From assembly GCF_040448675.1 (NCBI RefSeq), contig NZ_CP159289.1:4385001-4449000 (forward strand): a stretch of DNA of 64,000 nucleotides, in the 5' to 3' direction. How positions within the stretch are numbered: position 1 is the first letter of the stretch; every line of letters starts with the position of its first letter. The notes beneath the pieces are model-generated. The model made no database searches. It was not told where the DNA came from and worked only from the letters and a program-made list of their open reading frames with translations. Origin of the DNA: Dyadobacter sp. 676. GTDB lineage: Bacteria > Bacteroidota > Bacteroidia > Cytophagales > Spirosomataceae. A program made the translations under genes and the position numbers. Of this stretch, positions 8,504 through 18,435 are shown piece by piece.

Positions 8504-9367
8504 ATGAGACTTATTTTTACTATAATCTTCCTCTTCCTATTCCTTTCCACCAGGGCGCAGGATGCCGATTACTACCGGAAGATTTACACGAAGCCCATCG
8601 GTGAAAAACCGTATAACACCGAATCGCTGCTGAAAAAGTTCGGCGAAGTCAGGGTCCGCAACCGGTGGTACGTGGGAGTGAACGGTTTTGTGAGAAATGA
8701 CCGGAACACCATCGACAATGATTTTGACCAACTGATCGGAACCGAGTCCCCCACGGTTTCTGCCTGGGGTGTTACGGCAGGGTGGGTTTTAAGGGAACAT
8801 TGGAATGTCGAGCTCGAATATGACCGCTCGGCAATTCATAATGTACTGGTGATCTATGGCGATAATCCGCTGAGATACCAGATGGAGAACGACAAGAACA
8901 GCCTGATCATGCGCGGTAAGATGCGTTTGCTCTTTGGAAAACCGTATGTCCGGAAGTCGGCATTCTGGATCGGTGCGGGCGCGGGAATCGTTCCCAACTC
9001 TGGACGGGCCAGGGATTATATGGAATTTTCCGGTTATCGCGAAAGGGGCAGAAGGCAGGGTGTGGATACCCTGTTTATGTCGAGCGATACACGCATTGCC
9101 CGGTCTATGACACGGCTTGTGGAGGCTTCCGCCGAGTATGTGATTAAAGTCGCGAAATCGATCGATATGTCGCTTTATGCCCGGAAACAATGGGGTATGG
9201 GTCATTCACTTACTACCAATTTGATATACAAGGTGAATGGCGTGGAAACCGAACGGGCGAGGATCGAAGGCGACGGCTCCGGCTGGACCTTCGGCGTTTC
9301 GCTGCGATATGTGTTCCATATTGGTTATGATTTTTCCGATCTGCACCGCAGTAGCGGTAAAATATGA
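8504..9367 (+). CDS. Secreted or outer-membrane protein of unknown function
   Basis: I cannot name this family. The 287-residue product starts with a clear signal peptide (MRLIFTIIFLFLFLSTRAQ). The rest is rich in aromatic and alternating polar/hydrophobic residues, compatible with a small outer-membrane beta-barrel; the C-terminus does not end in the classic terminal Phe. A GTG at 8495 is an alternative start, but ATG 8504 places the signal peptide properly. An AAGGAGAG stretch lies 18 bases upstream, rather far for a ribosome site. It sits between the sigma-54 operon and the end of the metal efflux locus, with no obvious link to either. Confidence 0.7.
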   Translation: MRLIFTIIFLFLFLSTRAQDADYYRKIYTKPIGEKPYNTESLLKKFGEVRVRNRWYVGVNGFVRNDRNTIDNDFDQLIGTESPTVSAWGVTAGWVLREHWNVELEYDRSAIHNVLVIYGDNPLRYQMENDKNSLIMRGKMRLLFGKPYVRKSAFWIGAGAGIVPNSGRARDYMEFSGYRERGRRQGVDTLFMSSDTRIARSMTRLVEASAEYVIKVAKSIDMSLYARKQWGMGHSLTTNLIYKVNGVETERARIEGDGSGWTFGVSLRYVFHIGYDFSDLHRSSGKI

Positions 9368-9421
9368 AGTGAACTGTCAGATGAGCGGACGGGGCCGCCG
9401 CTCAACTGACGGTCCACTTCA

Positions 9422-12400
9422 TCAGGCGTACTTCGAAACTTTAATTTTCCGGTTAAAGAAGCCGTAAATGATGGGGAATATCAGCAGCGTGAGAACGGTT
9501 GCGGTTATCAGCCCGCCGATCACCACAATCGCCAGCGGTTTCTGGGTTTCCGAACCGATGCCGGTCGACACAGCTGCGGGTAGCAAACCGATCGCCGCCA
9601 TCAACGCCGTCATGATTACCGGCCGTATGCGCGATTTGACACCTTCCCGGATCGCCTCATCGAGCGTCATTCTCGCTGCCAGGTTTTTGTTAAATACTGA
9701 AATCAATATCACCCCGTTCTGAACGCAGAGACCGAAGAGGGCTATAAACCCTACGCCTGCCGAAATACCGAAGTTCATATGCGTAACGTGCAGCGCGAGG
9801 ATACCGCCGATGAGCGCGAACGGGACGTTGATGAGCACCAAACCCGCATCTTTCGCATTGCTGAACATGATGAACAGCAAAATGAATATCCCGATCAGGC
9901 TGATTGGCACCACCTGCCCCAGCCGCGCCGTCGCCCGGACCTGGTTCTCGAACTCTCCCGACCAGCTTACCGAATAACCTTTGGGCAGCGAAGAAAGCAA
10001 CGGCTTCACCTTCGACTGCGCTTCGGCGATTGTGCTGCCCAGGTCGCGCTCGCGGACGGAGAACTTGACGCCGATAAAGCGCTTGTTGTTATCGCGGTAC
10101 ACGAATGCGGGCCCCGTCACCGTGCGAATAGTCGAAATTTCCTTCAAGGGAATTTTACCGCCAGTGAGCGTCGGTACCATCAGCTGCTGAATGTCGTCCA
10201 CTGTGCGGCGGTATTGTTCTTCGTAGCGCAGGCGAATATCGAATTTACGTTCGCCTTCGTAAAGAATAGACGCCGTCTTGCCGCCGATCGCCATTTCGAT
10301 CACCGCCTGGGCATCGGCGATACTGACGCCGTACTGCGCCATTTTGTGGTCGTGCAGGATCACGCTGATCTCCGGCTGTCCGATATTCCGCAGGATTCCC
10401 ACATCTTTGATACCCGGCACATTCTTGATCGCTTCGAGTACTTCGTTGGCTTTGTTATTAAGTGTTTCCAGATCGTCGCCGAAAATTTTCACTGCATTGC
10501 TGGCATTCATCCCCGCCACGGCTTCGGCCACGTTGTCGATGATGGGCTGCGAGTAGTTGTAGTTGATGCCCTGAAACTGTTTCAGTTTTTTATCCATTTC
10601 CTCGATCAGGTCGTCCTGGCTGATTTTACGTTTCCATTCCTCCTTCGGTTTCAGGTTAACCTGCATTTGTACATAATAAAAGCCCGAGGGGTCGGTACCG
10701 TCATTGGAACGGCCGGTTTGGGAAAGTACGCCATTCACCTCCGGGAACTCGTTGAGCTTGGCGCGGAGCGTGGTCACCATTTTAACGGTTTCAGCAAGAG
10801 AGCTGCTCATCGGCATTTTGGCTTCCACCCACAATGCGCCTTCATTGAGCGTCGGCAGGAACTCCGTGCCGAGAAACTTCGCGGAGAAAAGACTGGCACC
10901 CAAAAACGCCGTCGCGAACACGACGCTCAGTTTTTTGCGGGCGTAGCACCATTCGAAGCCTTTGGTAACAATATTATCAAAGAAACGGACGATCGGGTTG
11001 CTCTTTTCCCGTACGTTTTTCCTCAGCAAAATAGAGCATAGCACCGGTACCAACGTGAGCGTGTAGAGCAGCGCCCCCAGCAATGCGAAGCCCAGGGTGT
11101 AGGCCAGTGGTGTGAACATTTTGCCTTCCACCTTCTGAAAACTGAAAATAGGGATCAATGCGGTGATAATGATGAGTTTCGAGAAAAAAATAGCTTTGCC
11201 CAGTTCACCACCCGTTCGTTTGATAAGCCCGAGTTTTGATAGTTTGTTGAATCGATCCATGCCGTTGCGGTGCGCGAGGTGGTCGAGCGCTACGAATATT
11301 CCCTCTACCATCACTACCGCGCCGTCGATAATGATCCCGAAGTCGATGGCCCCCATGGACAGAAGGTTGGCGCTCATGCCTTTCAGTCGCAAACACATAA
11401 ACGCGAACAGCAACGCAAGGGGTATGATAATGGAAACGATAACGGTCGTACGCCAGTCGGCCATGAAAATGAATACGATCACGGTCACCAGAACGATACC
11501 TTCCACGAGGTTATGTTTCACAGTGTGCGCACAGAAATCGATCAGGTTGTCGCGGTCGTAAAATGTGACCATTTTGACGTCTGGCGGGAGAATTTTCGTG
11601 TTTAGCTCCTCGATCTTGTCTTTCACGCGCGCCAACACTTCGCTCGGGTTCTCGCCCTTGCGCTGTACGACGATCCCTTCCACGACGTCGTCGTTACCAT
11701 CCAGTCCCACCTGTCCCACACGCGGCATATCCGACTCCCGCACATCGGCAACATCCCTGACCAGCACAGGATAGTCCTTCACGTATTCAACTATGATATT
11801 TTGAATATCGGGGATAGAATTCAAAAGCCCGATCCCGCGCACCACATAGGCCTGTCCGTTTTTCTCGATCACATCCCCGCCGACGTTGATATTACTTTTG
11901 CTAACGGCCTGGTATACTTCCAGCGGTGTGATATTGTATTTCACAAGTTTGGTCGGATTGACCTGTACTTCGTAGATCTTGTCGCGGCCGCCGAACGCAA
12001 CCACGTCGGTGACGCCCGGAACGCTGCGCAACTGGCGGTCGATCACCCATTTGTGCAGTGTGAGCAATTCGCGGCTATCGCGGTCCTTGCTTTGTAGCGT
12101 GAAACGGAAAATCTCGCCGGTAGGGCCGTATGGCGGCTGCACGTCGGGCTCGACGCCATCGGGCAGTGAAACCGTGCGTAGCTGGTTGTTTACCTGTTGC
12201 CGGGCGAAGAAGTCCTCCACGCCGTCGTCGAATATGATTTTGACAATGCTCAAACCGAACATAGTCGTGCTCCGTACATTGGTTTTCTGCTGGACGGAGT
12301 TCATCGCCACTTCAATAGGCACCGTCACAAAGCGTTCGATTTCCTCCGCGCTGCGCCCGTTCCATTGCGTCACGATGATGATCTGTGTGTTGGTCACGTC

Positions 12401-12529
12401 CGGAAATGCTTCCAGCGGTGTGTTCTGATAGCTGACAATCCCCGACACGATCAGCAGGCCTGTCATGAAGAATATAAAGAACCGGTTCTTGAGCGAAAAG
12501 CCCACGATGCCTCGGATGAATTTGTTCAT
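9422..12529 (-). CDS. CzcA/CusA-type heavy-metal RND efflux pump
   Basis: This 1035-residue inner-membrane pump uses proton motive force to export metal cations through an envelope-spanning complex. The length, the N-terminal membrane helix followed by a large periplasmic porter domain, the second periplasmic loop and the HME-type signature around DFGIIIDGAVVMVE (about residue 400) place it in the heavy-metal branch of RND transporters rather than the drug branch. Metal specificity (Cu/Ag versus Co/Zn/Cd) cannot be read confidently. It is the last gene of a minus-strand series of regulator, kinase, outer-membrane channel, adaptor and pump, separated from the adaptor by a 160-base repeat-filled gap. 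Confidence 0.95.
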   Translation of the reverse strand: MNKFIRGIVGFSLKNRFFIFFMTGLLIVSGIVSYQNTPLEAFPDVTNTQIIIVTQWNGRSAEEIERFVTVPIEVAMNSVQQKTNVRSTTMFGLSIVKIIFDDGVEDFFARQQVNNQLRTVSLPDGVEPDVQPPYGPTGEIFRFTLQSKDRDSRELLTLHKWVIDRQLRSVPGVTDVVAFGGRDKIYEVQVNPTKLVKYNITPLEVYQAVSKSNINVGGDVIEKNGQAYVVRGIGLLNSIPDIQNIIVEYVKDYPVLVRDVADVRESDMPRVGQVGLDGNDDVVEGIVVQRKGENPSEVLARVKDKIEELNTKILPPDVKMVTFYDRDNLIDFCAHTVKHNLVEGIVLVTVIVFIFMADWRTTVIVSIIIPLALLFAFMCLRLKGMSANLLSMGAIDFGIIIDGAVVMVEGIFVALDHLAHRNGMDRFNKLSKLGLIKRTGGELGKAIFFSKLIIITALIPIFSFQKVEGKMFTPLAYTLGFALLGALLYTLTLVPVLCSILLRKNVREKSNPIVRFFDNIVTKGFEWCYARKKLSVVFATAFLGASLFSAKFLGTEFLPTLNEGALWVEAKMPMSSSLAETVKMVTTLRAKLNEFPEVNGVLSQTGRSNDGTDPSGFYYVQMQVNLKPKEEWKRKISQDDLIEEMDKKLKQFQGINYNYSQPIIDNVAEAVAGMNASNAVKIFGDDLETLNNKANEVLEAIKNVPGIKDVGILRNIGQPEISVILHDHKMAQYGVSIADAQAVIEMAIGGKTASILYEGERKFDIRLRYEEQYRRTVDDIQQLMVPTLTGGKIPLKEISTIRTVTGPAFVYRDNNKRFIGVKFSVRERDLGSTIAEAQSKVKPLLSSLPKGYSVSWSGEFENQVRATARLGQVVPISLIGIFILLFIMFSNAKDAGLVLINVPFALIGGILALHVTHMNFGISAGVGFIALFGLCVQNGVILISVFNKNLAARMTLDEAIREGVKSRIRPVIMTALMAAIGLLPAAVSTGIGSETQKPLAIVVIGGLITATVLTLLIFPIIYGFFNRKIKVSKYA

Positions 12530-12534
12530 GGGTC

Positions 12535-12701
12535 AATGATTGAATGACTGAATGATTGAATGACTGAATGTGGGAATGATAGAATGAATAGCGAGCGCGG
12601 AAATAATGCTTGAACAACACGGAATGAAAGACGTCGGCAGGTGAGTAATTTGCCCTATTCAATCATTCAGTCATTCAATCATTCAAAATTCAATCATTCA
12701 A
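12535..12701. repeat. Octanucleotide repeats forming a 27-bp inverted repeat
   Basis: Phased copies of TGAATGAY fill 12535-12570. Their reverse complement fills 12657-12701. The segments 12535-12561 and 12657-12683 are perfect 27-bp inverted copies around a 95-base spacer. The right arm runs into the adaptor coding sequence: its last codons and TGA stop (12690-12692) are made of the repeat unit. The transcript between adaptor and pump could fold into a long hairpin. A near-identical 30-base tract occurs at 27901-27930. Confidence 0.85.
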
Positions 12702-13778
12702 CGCATCATAAACTAGCAATTGGTTTTTGGAAATGATCGTCTCGCCGGGTTTCAGTCCTTCGCGCACATATGTGGTGTTCGCCAGGGAGCGGTAAACTTC
12801 CACGGGGCGTGTTTCGATCTTGGTGCGGCTGTGGTATACCATCACCCAGTTCTTGCTCCGGTCGAAAATGACGGCCTGCGACGGGATGGCTTGCATTTGT
12901 TCGCCTTCTTCGAAGTTGAGGGTGACGGTGGCGTGCATCTCGGGTTTGAGTTTGAAACCGACATTCTGCAACTGGATGCGGATTTTCATCGCCTTCGTCT
13001 CGGGGTCGAGCACGTTGTAGATTTTATCGACCTTCCCTTTGAAAACCTCGTTGGAAAAGCTGATCGTACGCACATCGGCGGGCATGCCCAGCTTCACACG
13101 CGGAATGTCGCTTTCATTCACATTCGCCATCACCCATACATCGGCGATCTGACCGACAGTGAAAAGACTTTCGGAGTTGTCCGACCGCAGCTGCATGCCG
13201 CGATTGACATTCTTGTCGATAATGAAGCCGTTAATAGGCGATTTCACGGTGTAATTGGTGGATTTTCCTAAACCATAAATCGAAAAGACTTCCCTGATCC
13301 GGTTCACCTCGGCTTGTGCCTTGTCGACGATCTGCCGCGCGGAAATCACGTCGCGTTCGGGGACGAGCTTGCTCTCGAACAGGTCTTCGGTCGAAGAGAG
13401 GTTTTTTTGCGCAATGAGTAAATCGGACTGCGCCTGGATCATCTGCCGTTCGAAATCGGCTACTTCGCCGGAGCGGATCGTGGCCAGTTTCTGACCTTTA
13501 CGGACATTGTCACCAAGTTCAACATCCACCTCCTCGACATTACCGCCCACCAGCGGGTAAACCTTGATTACCTGGTTCTCGTCCGGAACGACCTTGCCTA
13601 CCAGTGTAAGCTCGTTACGAACAGGTTCCGTCCGGACGGTGTCGAGCTTGATACGGCTCATCATCGTATCCGAAAGCATAAATGCCTTCGACTCGTCGTT
13701 TTCGACCTTCCTTTTCTCGCAGGAGGTCAGCCACACACCCACGGTGGCCAGTACGACAACATACAGTGTATTTTTCAT
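12690..13778 (-). CDS. RND periplasmic adaptor lipoprotein (CzcB/CusB type)
   Basis: This membrane-fusion protein bridges the inner-membrane pump and the outer-membrane channel. From ATG 13778 it has 362 residues, with a lipoprotein signal peptide whose lipobox is LTSC near residue 20. A barrel-sandwich/lipoyl half, an alpha-helical hairpin (about residues 95-160) and a beta-barrel domain follow, as in HlyD-family adaptors. In-frame starts further upstream (TTG 13799, ATG 13790) only lengthen the signal region. The C-terminus is made of the octanucleotide repeat described above, so the natural stop may have been altered by repeat insertion. It lies between the channel and the pump in one operon. 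Confidence 0.93.
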   Translation of the reverse strand: MKNTLYVVVLATVGVWLTSCEKRKVENDESKAFMLSDTMMSRIKLDTVRTEPVRNELTLVGKVVPDENQVIKVYPLVGGNVEEVDVELGDNVRKGQKLATIRSGEVADFERQMIQAQSDLLIAQKNLSSTEDLFESKLVPERDVISARQIVDKAQAEVNRIREVFSIYGLGKSTNYTVKSPINGFIIDKNVNRGMQLRSDNSESLFTVGQIADVWVMANVNESDIPRVKLGMPADVRTISFSNEVFKGKVDKIYNVLDPETKAMKIRIQLQNVGFKLKPEMHATVTLNFEEGEQMQAIPSQAVIFDRSKNWVMVYHSRTKIETRPVEVYRSLANTTYVREGLKPGETIISKNQLLVYDALND

Positions 13779-13830
13779 TGGGAAACGCATTAATGGCAAT
13801 GCCGTGAATAAGTTGTGTTCAGTTATATGG

Positions 13831-15078
13831 TTAATTGAATAGCTCCTCGCCGACTACGTAATTCAGCTCCTCGTATACCTTGATGCGGTCGGCTTGCAGG
13901 CGGTTATATTCCTTGATACTCTCGTTGTAGGTCTCGATGAAATCGATGAACTCGAGAAGGCTGATGTTCTGTTTCTGGAAATTGTCGTAAATCCCTTTGC
14001 TCAGGAGCTCGAATTGGTCGGAGAACTGGTTTTCGACGCTTTGAAAGGCCCTGTCGGCGATGCCCACTTTCTGTACGGCCGCGTCGACCTCGTTGCTTAC
14101 TGCGTTCTGTTTCGCATTTTCGGCCGTTTTGAAATAGCTGATACTGCTTTTTGCCGCCCGGATATTACCCTGGTTGCGGTTGAAGAAAGGCAGCGCGATG
14201 GACGCGTTCACGCCAAAGTAGTTGTTCACATAGTTACTGGCCTGGTCGTACACGGCTCCTATCTGAAGGTCGGGTTTTGCGAGTGCTTTTTGCAACGTAT
14301 AATTGAGCTCGGCCTGTTTCGTCTCCGATTGCGCAACTTTCAAATCCGCGCGGCTTTGCAATGCCTTTTCTTTCAACGCGGCAATGTTGTAACGGTCGAG
14401 GCGGTAACGCTGGATCTCGGTGCTGTCGACAATGGATTTGACCGGTTGTCCGGTGCTCAACAATGTGCGGAGGTCGCGCTGGTTTTCCTGTAATTCGAAT
14501 AGAATGTTGGCGCGCTCGTTCGTCAGTTCGAAGAGAAGGGCTTTCAACCGCACGACTTCTTTCAGTGAAATGTTCTTGCGATTGTATTCCTTGTCGAATG
14601 CATTGACAGTCGTCGTCAGCGTCGCGATCTGGTTGTCGTACAATGCGATGGTTTGTTCGAGGTAGTAAGATTCGAAGAAGATCTGGCGCAACTCGAATTT
14701 CAATGTACGGATCAGGTCGTAGAACTGGTACTCAGTCTTGCGCGTCGATTCCATGTCAAGCGCCACCTGCTTGTTGCGCTTGCCCGCCCGCGTGATGAGT
14801 TGCTGGATAGTAAATGCTTTTTGGCCGTTCTTCCCCACGTCCAGCACACCGCGAGAAGGGTTATAGGCGCTGATTTCGACACCGAATGTGGGGTTATTCC
14901 AAAGCTTGTCCTGGATTTCGATCGACTTCGCAATGTCGATCTGGTACTTTTCGGCCAGTATCTGGAGATTGTGTTGTAAAAACAGGCTGTCGGCCTGGCG
15001 GATCGAGAGCCGGAGCGTGTCCTGTGCGTGTAAGGCCGTAGCCAGTAGTATAAAAAGCCCGGTGAGGTAGGTTCGCAT
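13831..15078 (-). CDS. TolC-family outer-membrane efflux channel (CzcC type)
   Basis: The 415-residue protein has a signal peptide ending in LHAQ and two long heptad-rich helical halves typical of TolC/OEP proteins, which trimerise into an outer-membrane and periplasmic tunnel. It provides the exit duct for the RND pump and adaptor encoded next to it. The spacing to the adaptor is short (about 50 bases) and to the upstream kinase 92 bases. The minus-strand order regulator, kinase, channel, adaptor, pump fits one metal-inducible unit. Confidence 0.92.
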   Translation of the reverse strand: MRTYLTGLFILLATALHAQDTLRLSIRQADSLFLQHNLQILAEKYQIDIAKSIEIQDKLWNNPTFGVEISAYNPSRGVLDVGKNGQKAFTIQQLITRAGKRNKQVALDMESTRKTEYQFYDLIRTLKFELRQIFFESYYLEQTIALYDNQIATLTTTVNAFDKEYNRKNISLKEVVRLKALLFELTNERANILFELQENQRDLRTLLSTGQPVKSIVDSTEIQRYRLDRYNIAALKEKALQSRADLKVAQSETKQAELNYTLQKALAKPDLQIGAVYDQASNYVNNYFGVNASIALPFFNRNQGNIRAAKSSISYFKTAENAKQNAVSNEVDAAVQKVGIADRAFQSVENQFSDQFELLSKGIYDNFQKQNISLLEFIDFIETYNESIKEYNRLQADRIKVYEELNYVVGEELFN

Positions 15079-15170
15079 AATATCCGTGTTAGAATGATGC
15101 GATATTCCGACACCGGCATTACACCAGGCTTAAAAAAAGCTTAGAAAAAAATTAGAAAGCCGGGGCGGGG

Positions 15171-16538
15171 TCAGGCGCGGCCCAAATGCACCTGAAATTC
15201 GCTCCCCTTGCCGATTTCGCTGGTTACCGAAATGGTACCCTGATGCAATTCGACAATCCGCTGGCAAATGGAAAGCCCTATGCCGAAGCCGGGAAGTTCC
15301 GTGGCGTTGGACGACCTGAAAAACGGGTTGAAAATATGCGGCAGGTCCTCGTCGCTGATCCCGATCCCCTTGTCGCGGACCTTGACGATGCAGAATTTGT
15401 CTTCGGAAGTAATGAGTATCTGCGCGCTGTGGTCGGGCGAATATTTGCAGGCGTTGTCGAGGAGGTTGGTGAAAACTCTTTTCAAGAGCTCTTCATTGCC
15501 CTGGATCACGGTCTCGTTCTCATTTTCGGGGATGGTCTCATAGTCGATCGTCACATTGTATTCCGGGTGCGAGGACAGCAGCTCTTCCTTGGCGAGGAAC
15601 ACGAGGTCTTCGATGTGGATCTGCGACATTTTCATGTTGCCCATATTTTCGTACGAGCGTGCCAGAAAAAGCAGGTTATTGGTAATGCTGATCAGCCGTT
15701 CGGTGTCCGAAAACAGATTGGCAAAAACCTCTTCTATTTCCGGGTTATCCTTATTGAAGCGCTGCCCGAGCTGGATTTCCGATTTTAATGCGGCCAATGG
15801 TGTTCGCAGTTCGTGCGAAGCGTGGGAGACAAAACTTTTCTGTTGTTCAAATGCTTTGTTAAGCCGGTAAAGTACGGTGTTGAAATTGATCGCGAGCTGT
15901 GCTATTTCGTCCTTCCGGTTGCCTTCATCGAGTTTTTGAGACAAATTTTGGGCCGTAATAAGGGATACCTGTGCATTGATGCGGCTGATCGGCTTCAATG
16001 CATTACCCGCAAAGTAAATCCCCAGCCCGACGGTCACGGCGATTCCGGCCAGCAACCCCCAGCCGAGCGTACTCTTCAAATTTTGCAGCTTGCTGTGCCC
16101 GAAGGTGTCGTACGCCGAGGCCAGTACTACCAGCGGGTCGTCACCTTCCTGATAAAGCAGCCCGATCACCTCGTTTTCGCCCTGGTGGAACTCCATATAT
16201 TCCTTCTCGCGCACCTCGTTGAGCAGCGACGTGTGGTAGGTAAGCAGCTTGTCGTCCACGCTGGAATAGATCAGCTCGTTCCGCGAATCGAAAATGAGCA
16301 CCTTTTCATCGAGCATTTCGGAAAGCGTATTCTGGTCGATGGCTTTGAGCAAATCCTTGTCGATCCCTTTGACCTTCACGAGCAGGCGGCAGGTTGTGCG
16401 GGCACGGCCGCGCAGCCGGTCGTAAAATTCCTCTTGCCGGTAATGCTCGGACACGCTGTAAATGGCGATGGAAAATACCAGCAGCACCCCCGCTACCAGG
16501 AGCGTGAACTGAAGGGCGATACGGTCCTTGATTTTCAT
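15171..16538 (-). CDS. Membrane sensor histidine kinase of metal efflux locus
   Basis: The 455-residue kinase has two transmembrane segments (about 12-30 and 156-178) enclosing a periplasmic sensor of about 125 residues, then HAMP, HisKA with H-box SHELRTPL (H242) and a HATPase domain with NLLDNACKYS, DKGIGI and GFGIGLS. It resembles CusS/CzcS-like heavy-metal sensors, but no metal-binding His/Cys cluster is obvious in the periplasmic loop. It is transcribed 7 bases after the OmpR-type regulator, the usual pairing, and precedes the efflux genes it presumably controls. Confidence 0.93.
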   Translation of the reverse strand: MKIKDRIALQFTLLVAGVLLVFSIAIYSVSEHYRQEEFYDRLRGRARTTCRLLVKVKGIDKDLLKAIDQNTLSEMLDEKVLIFDSRNELIYSSVDDKLLTYHTSLLNEVREKEYMEFHQGENEVIGLLYQEGDDPLVVLASAYDTFGHSKLQNLKSTLGWGLLAGIAVTVGLGIYFAGNALKPISRINAQVSLITAQNLSQKLDEGNRKDEIAQLAINFNTVLYRLNKAFEQQKSFVSHASHELRTPLAALKSEIQLGQRFNKDNPEIEEVFANLFSDTERLISITNNLLFLARSYENMGNMKMSQIHIEDLVFLAKEELLSSHPEYNVTIDYETIPENENETVIQGNEELLKRVFTNLLDNACKYSPDHSAQILITSEDKFCIVKVRDKGIGISDEDLPHIFNPFFRSSNATELPGFGIGLSICQRIVELHQGTISVTSEIGKGSEFQVHLGRA

Positions 16539-16545
16539 AGAACGC

Positions 16546-17232
16546 CTATTCCTCTTTCATGATATAACCCATGCCCGGCCGGGTGTGGATGAGCTTGGTA
16601 GGAAAGTCTTTATCAACTTTTTTTCGTAAGTAATTGATATACACCTCTACTACATTGGTCCCGGGGTCGAAATTGAGGTGCCATACGTGCTCGGCCAGAT
16701 CCATTTTGGAAACAACCCGCCCGCGATGCAGCATGAAGTATTCCAGCAATGCAAATTCCTTGGCCGTCAGATCGATCACGTTCCCCGCCCGTTTAACCTG
16801 TTTCGTGCCGAGGTTCATTTCAAGGTCGGCGATACGCAGGATTTTGTCCGAAGTCTCGGGATTCAGCAGCTCCGAAACCCGTAACGCGGCATTAATTCGA
16901 GCTAATAACTCTCTGAAATCGAATGGTTTGACGATATAGTCGTCGGCCCCGCTGTTCAACCCTTCCACTTTGTCTTCGATTTCACCGAATGCCGTAAGCA
17001 TAATGATCGGCAGCGATGGCTTGTAGATCCTGATCTGCTGGCAAACGTCGTAACCTTTCATACCCGGCAGGTTGACGTCCAGCAACACGAGGTCGAATTT
17101 TTTTTCCAAAGCCATTTGCTTGCCCGTAATGCCGTCGTAGGCGATCTCCGCCTCGAAATTCTCGGCGGCCAACCCGCGAAAGATGTTCTGGGCAATGCGG
17201 CGGTCGTCCTCGACGATCAGGATTTTTTTCAT
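16546..17232 (-). CDS. OmpR/CusR-type response regulator
   Basis: The 228-residue transcription factor has a receiver domain (acidic pocket E8/D9/D10, phospho-acceptor D52 in LLDVNLPG, K102) and a C-terminal winged-helix DNA-binding domain (about 130-228) with the OmpR-family pattern ending in RPGMGYIM. With the adjacent kinase it forms a two-component system, very likely inducing the efflux operon in response to metal. It is the first gene of the minus-strand series; the 120 bases upstream contain no unambiguous TAnnTTTG promoter. Confidence 0.94.
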   Translation of the reverse strand: MKKILIVEDDRRIAQNIFRGLAAENFEAEIAYDGITGKQMALEKKFDLVLLDVNLPGMKGYDVCQQIRIYKPSLPIIMLTAFGEIEDKVEGLNSGADDYIVKPFDFRELLARINAALRVSELLNPETSDKILRIADLEMNLGTKQVKRAGNVIDLTAKEFALLEYFMLHRGRVVSKMDLAEHVWHLNFDPGTNVVEVYINYLRKKVDKDFPTKLIHTRPGMGYIMKEE

Positions 17233-17352
17233 ATGTATGCTAAAAAGGACCGGATCAAGTTACAAAAGTGTGGATATATGCCAAAACCGGCCGACAGATA
17301 ATCCGTATGCAGCGGGCGTTCGGGTGGTTGGTCTACGACGGCGCAAGATAAT

Positions 17353-18414
17353 TCAGGAAATGGCTTTGGATACGATTTGACCTACTTCGGGTTCCGCAGG
17401 CGTCTGGAAAACGATGCCGTGGTCGAGCGAATGGATAATGGCCTTGTTACTGTGCGCGAAATAGCAGGTATCGATGCCCAGGTCCTGGATATTTTTGAGC
17501 AATGCGGTGGTATGCGGCTTTGTGCGCCTGCGCGTCTGGCGTATGTACACCGCGCGGATGCTTTGGGGGAATGTCCGGCAGATCTCCTCGTAAATTTCAG
17601 GGTCTTTCTGTGAATCGTCGCCTAGTAAAATAAACTGCAATTCGGGGTAAAAATTGATGATATTGTGGATTTTCCGCAACTTATGTTCATGCGAACCACC
17701 GCCTGTCGTCACAAAATCGTCGAGGCCGGACTTGATTTTTTTGAGTTTCAGAACGGCTTTCGGCAAACCGTTGAGTTCGGCGAAGCGGACAATCATATCG
17801 TACAGGTTCCATTCGCTGCTAGAAACGTAAAAGAAGATGTTGCTATCCTTGTGGGGATGTGTACGGCTGGCAAAAGAAAGCAGCTGGTAATGTTTCACCA
17901 CATCGTCGAATGGCTTTCGCGCCTGTACGTTTTTGGAGAGTAAAACAAATAACTTCCTGAAAGAACGGCGACTATGCGAAATCAGAAAGGTGTCGTCGAT
18001 GTCGGAAATAAGGCCGTACGAGCTTTTGTAAGGTACGAAAAACTCCCCGGAGCTTTCGGCTCGGTATTTCTTTCCGTTGATTTCGTCGTCTAACGTGACG
18101 CGGTAGCTGTGCCATCCGCCTGGCATTTCGTCGGCGAGGGGCACCTGGAACCGGAAATAGCCATCCGCTTCGGCAGTGGTTTCGAATGTCTTGTCGCCCA
18201 GGTGCAGGGTGATTTTTAAAAAGGGAATGGTTTTGATGGAAAAGAGCTCGATGATGGTTTTGGCATAGCGAAAGCCGCGTCTGGTATACTTCCGGTCGCC
18301 GGAGGGGTATTTTTTAACCACGTGGCCAAACACAACGAGTTCCTTTTTATTGGCGTAGCCACGGTACAGTTTTAAGTCACAACGTTTCATAACTATCTTT
18401 ATCCTCTGCGACAT
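17353..18414 (-). CDS. App1-family (DUF2183) phosphatidate phosphatase-like protein
   Basis: The 353-residue protein has an N-terminal beta-rich domain (about 1-130) and a C-terminal HAD-like phosphatase domain that opens with the catalytic DxDDT motif DIDDT (138-142) and has a later LLGDDSQKDPEIY acidic motif. This is the App1/DUF2183 architecture; the yeast member dephosphorylates phosphatidic acid to diacylglycerol. No signal peptide is seen. Its start is only 21 bases from the divergent diacylglycerol-kinase-like gene, which catalyses the opposite type of reaction, a suggestive pairing. Confidence 0.88.
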   Translation of the reverse strand: MSQRIKIVMKRCDLKLYRGYANKKELVVFGHVVKKYPSGDRKYTRRGFRYAKTIIELFSIKTIPFLKITLHLGDKTFETTAEADGYFRFQVPLADEMPGGWHSYRVTLDDEINGKKYRAESSGEFFVPYKSSYGLISDIDDTFLISHSRRSFRKLFVLLSKNVQARKPFDDVVKHYQLLSFASRTHPHKDSNIFFYVSSSEWNLYDMIVRFAELNGLPKAVLKLKKIKSGLDDFVTTGGGSHEHKLRKIHNIINFYPELQFILLGDDSQKDPEIYEEICRTFPQSIRAVYIRQTRRRTKPHTTALLKNIQDLGIDTCYFAHSNKAIIHSLDHGIVFQTPAEPEVGQIVSKAIS

Positions 18415-18435
18415 CAGGTCCCTAATTTATCGAAT

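Noticed and set aside
9779..11041. 420-codon plus-strand frame opposite the RND pump
   Set aside because: The translation is rich in Arg, His and Gln and lacks any fold pattern, as antisense frames of GC-rich genes do. The minus strand encodes an intact pump.
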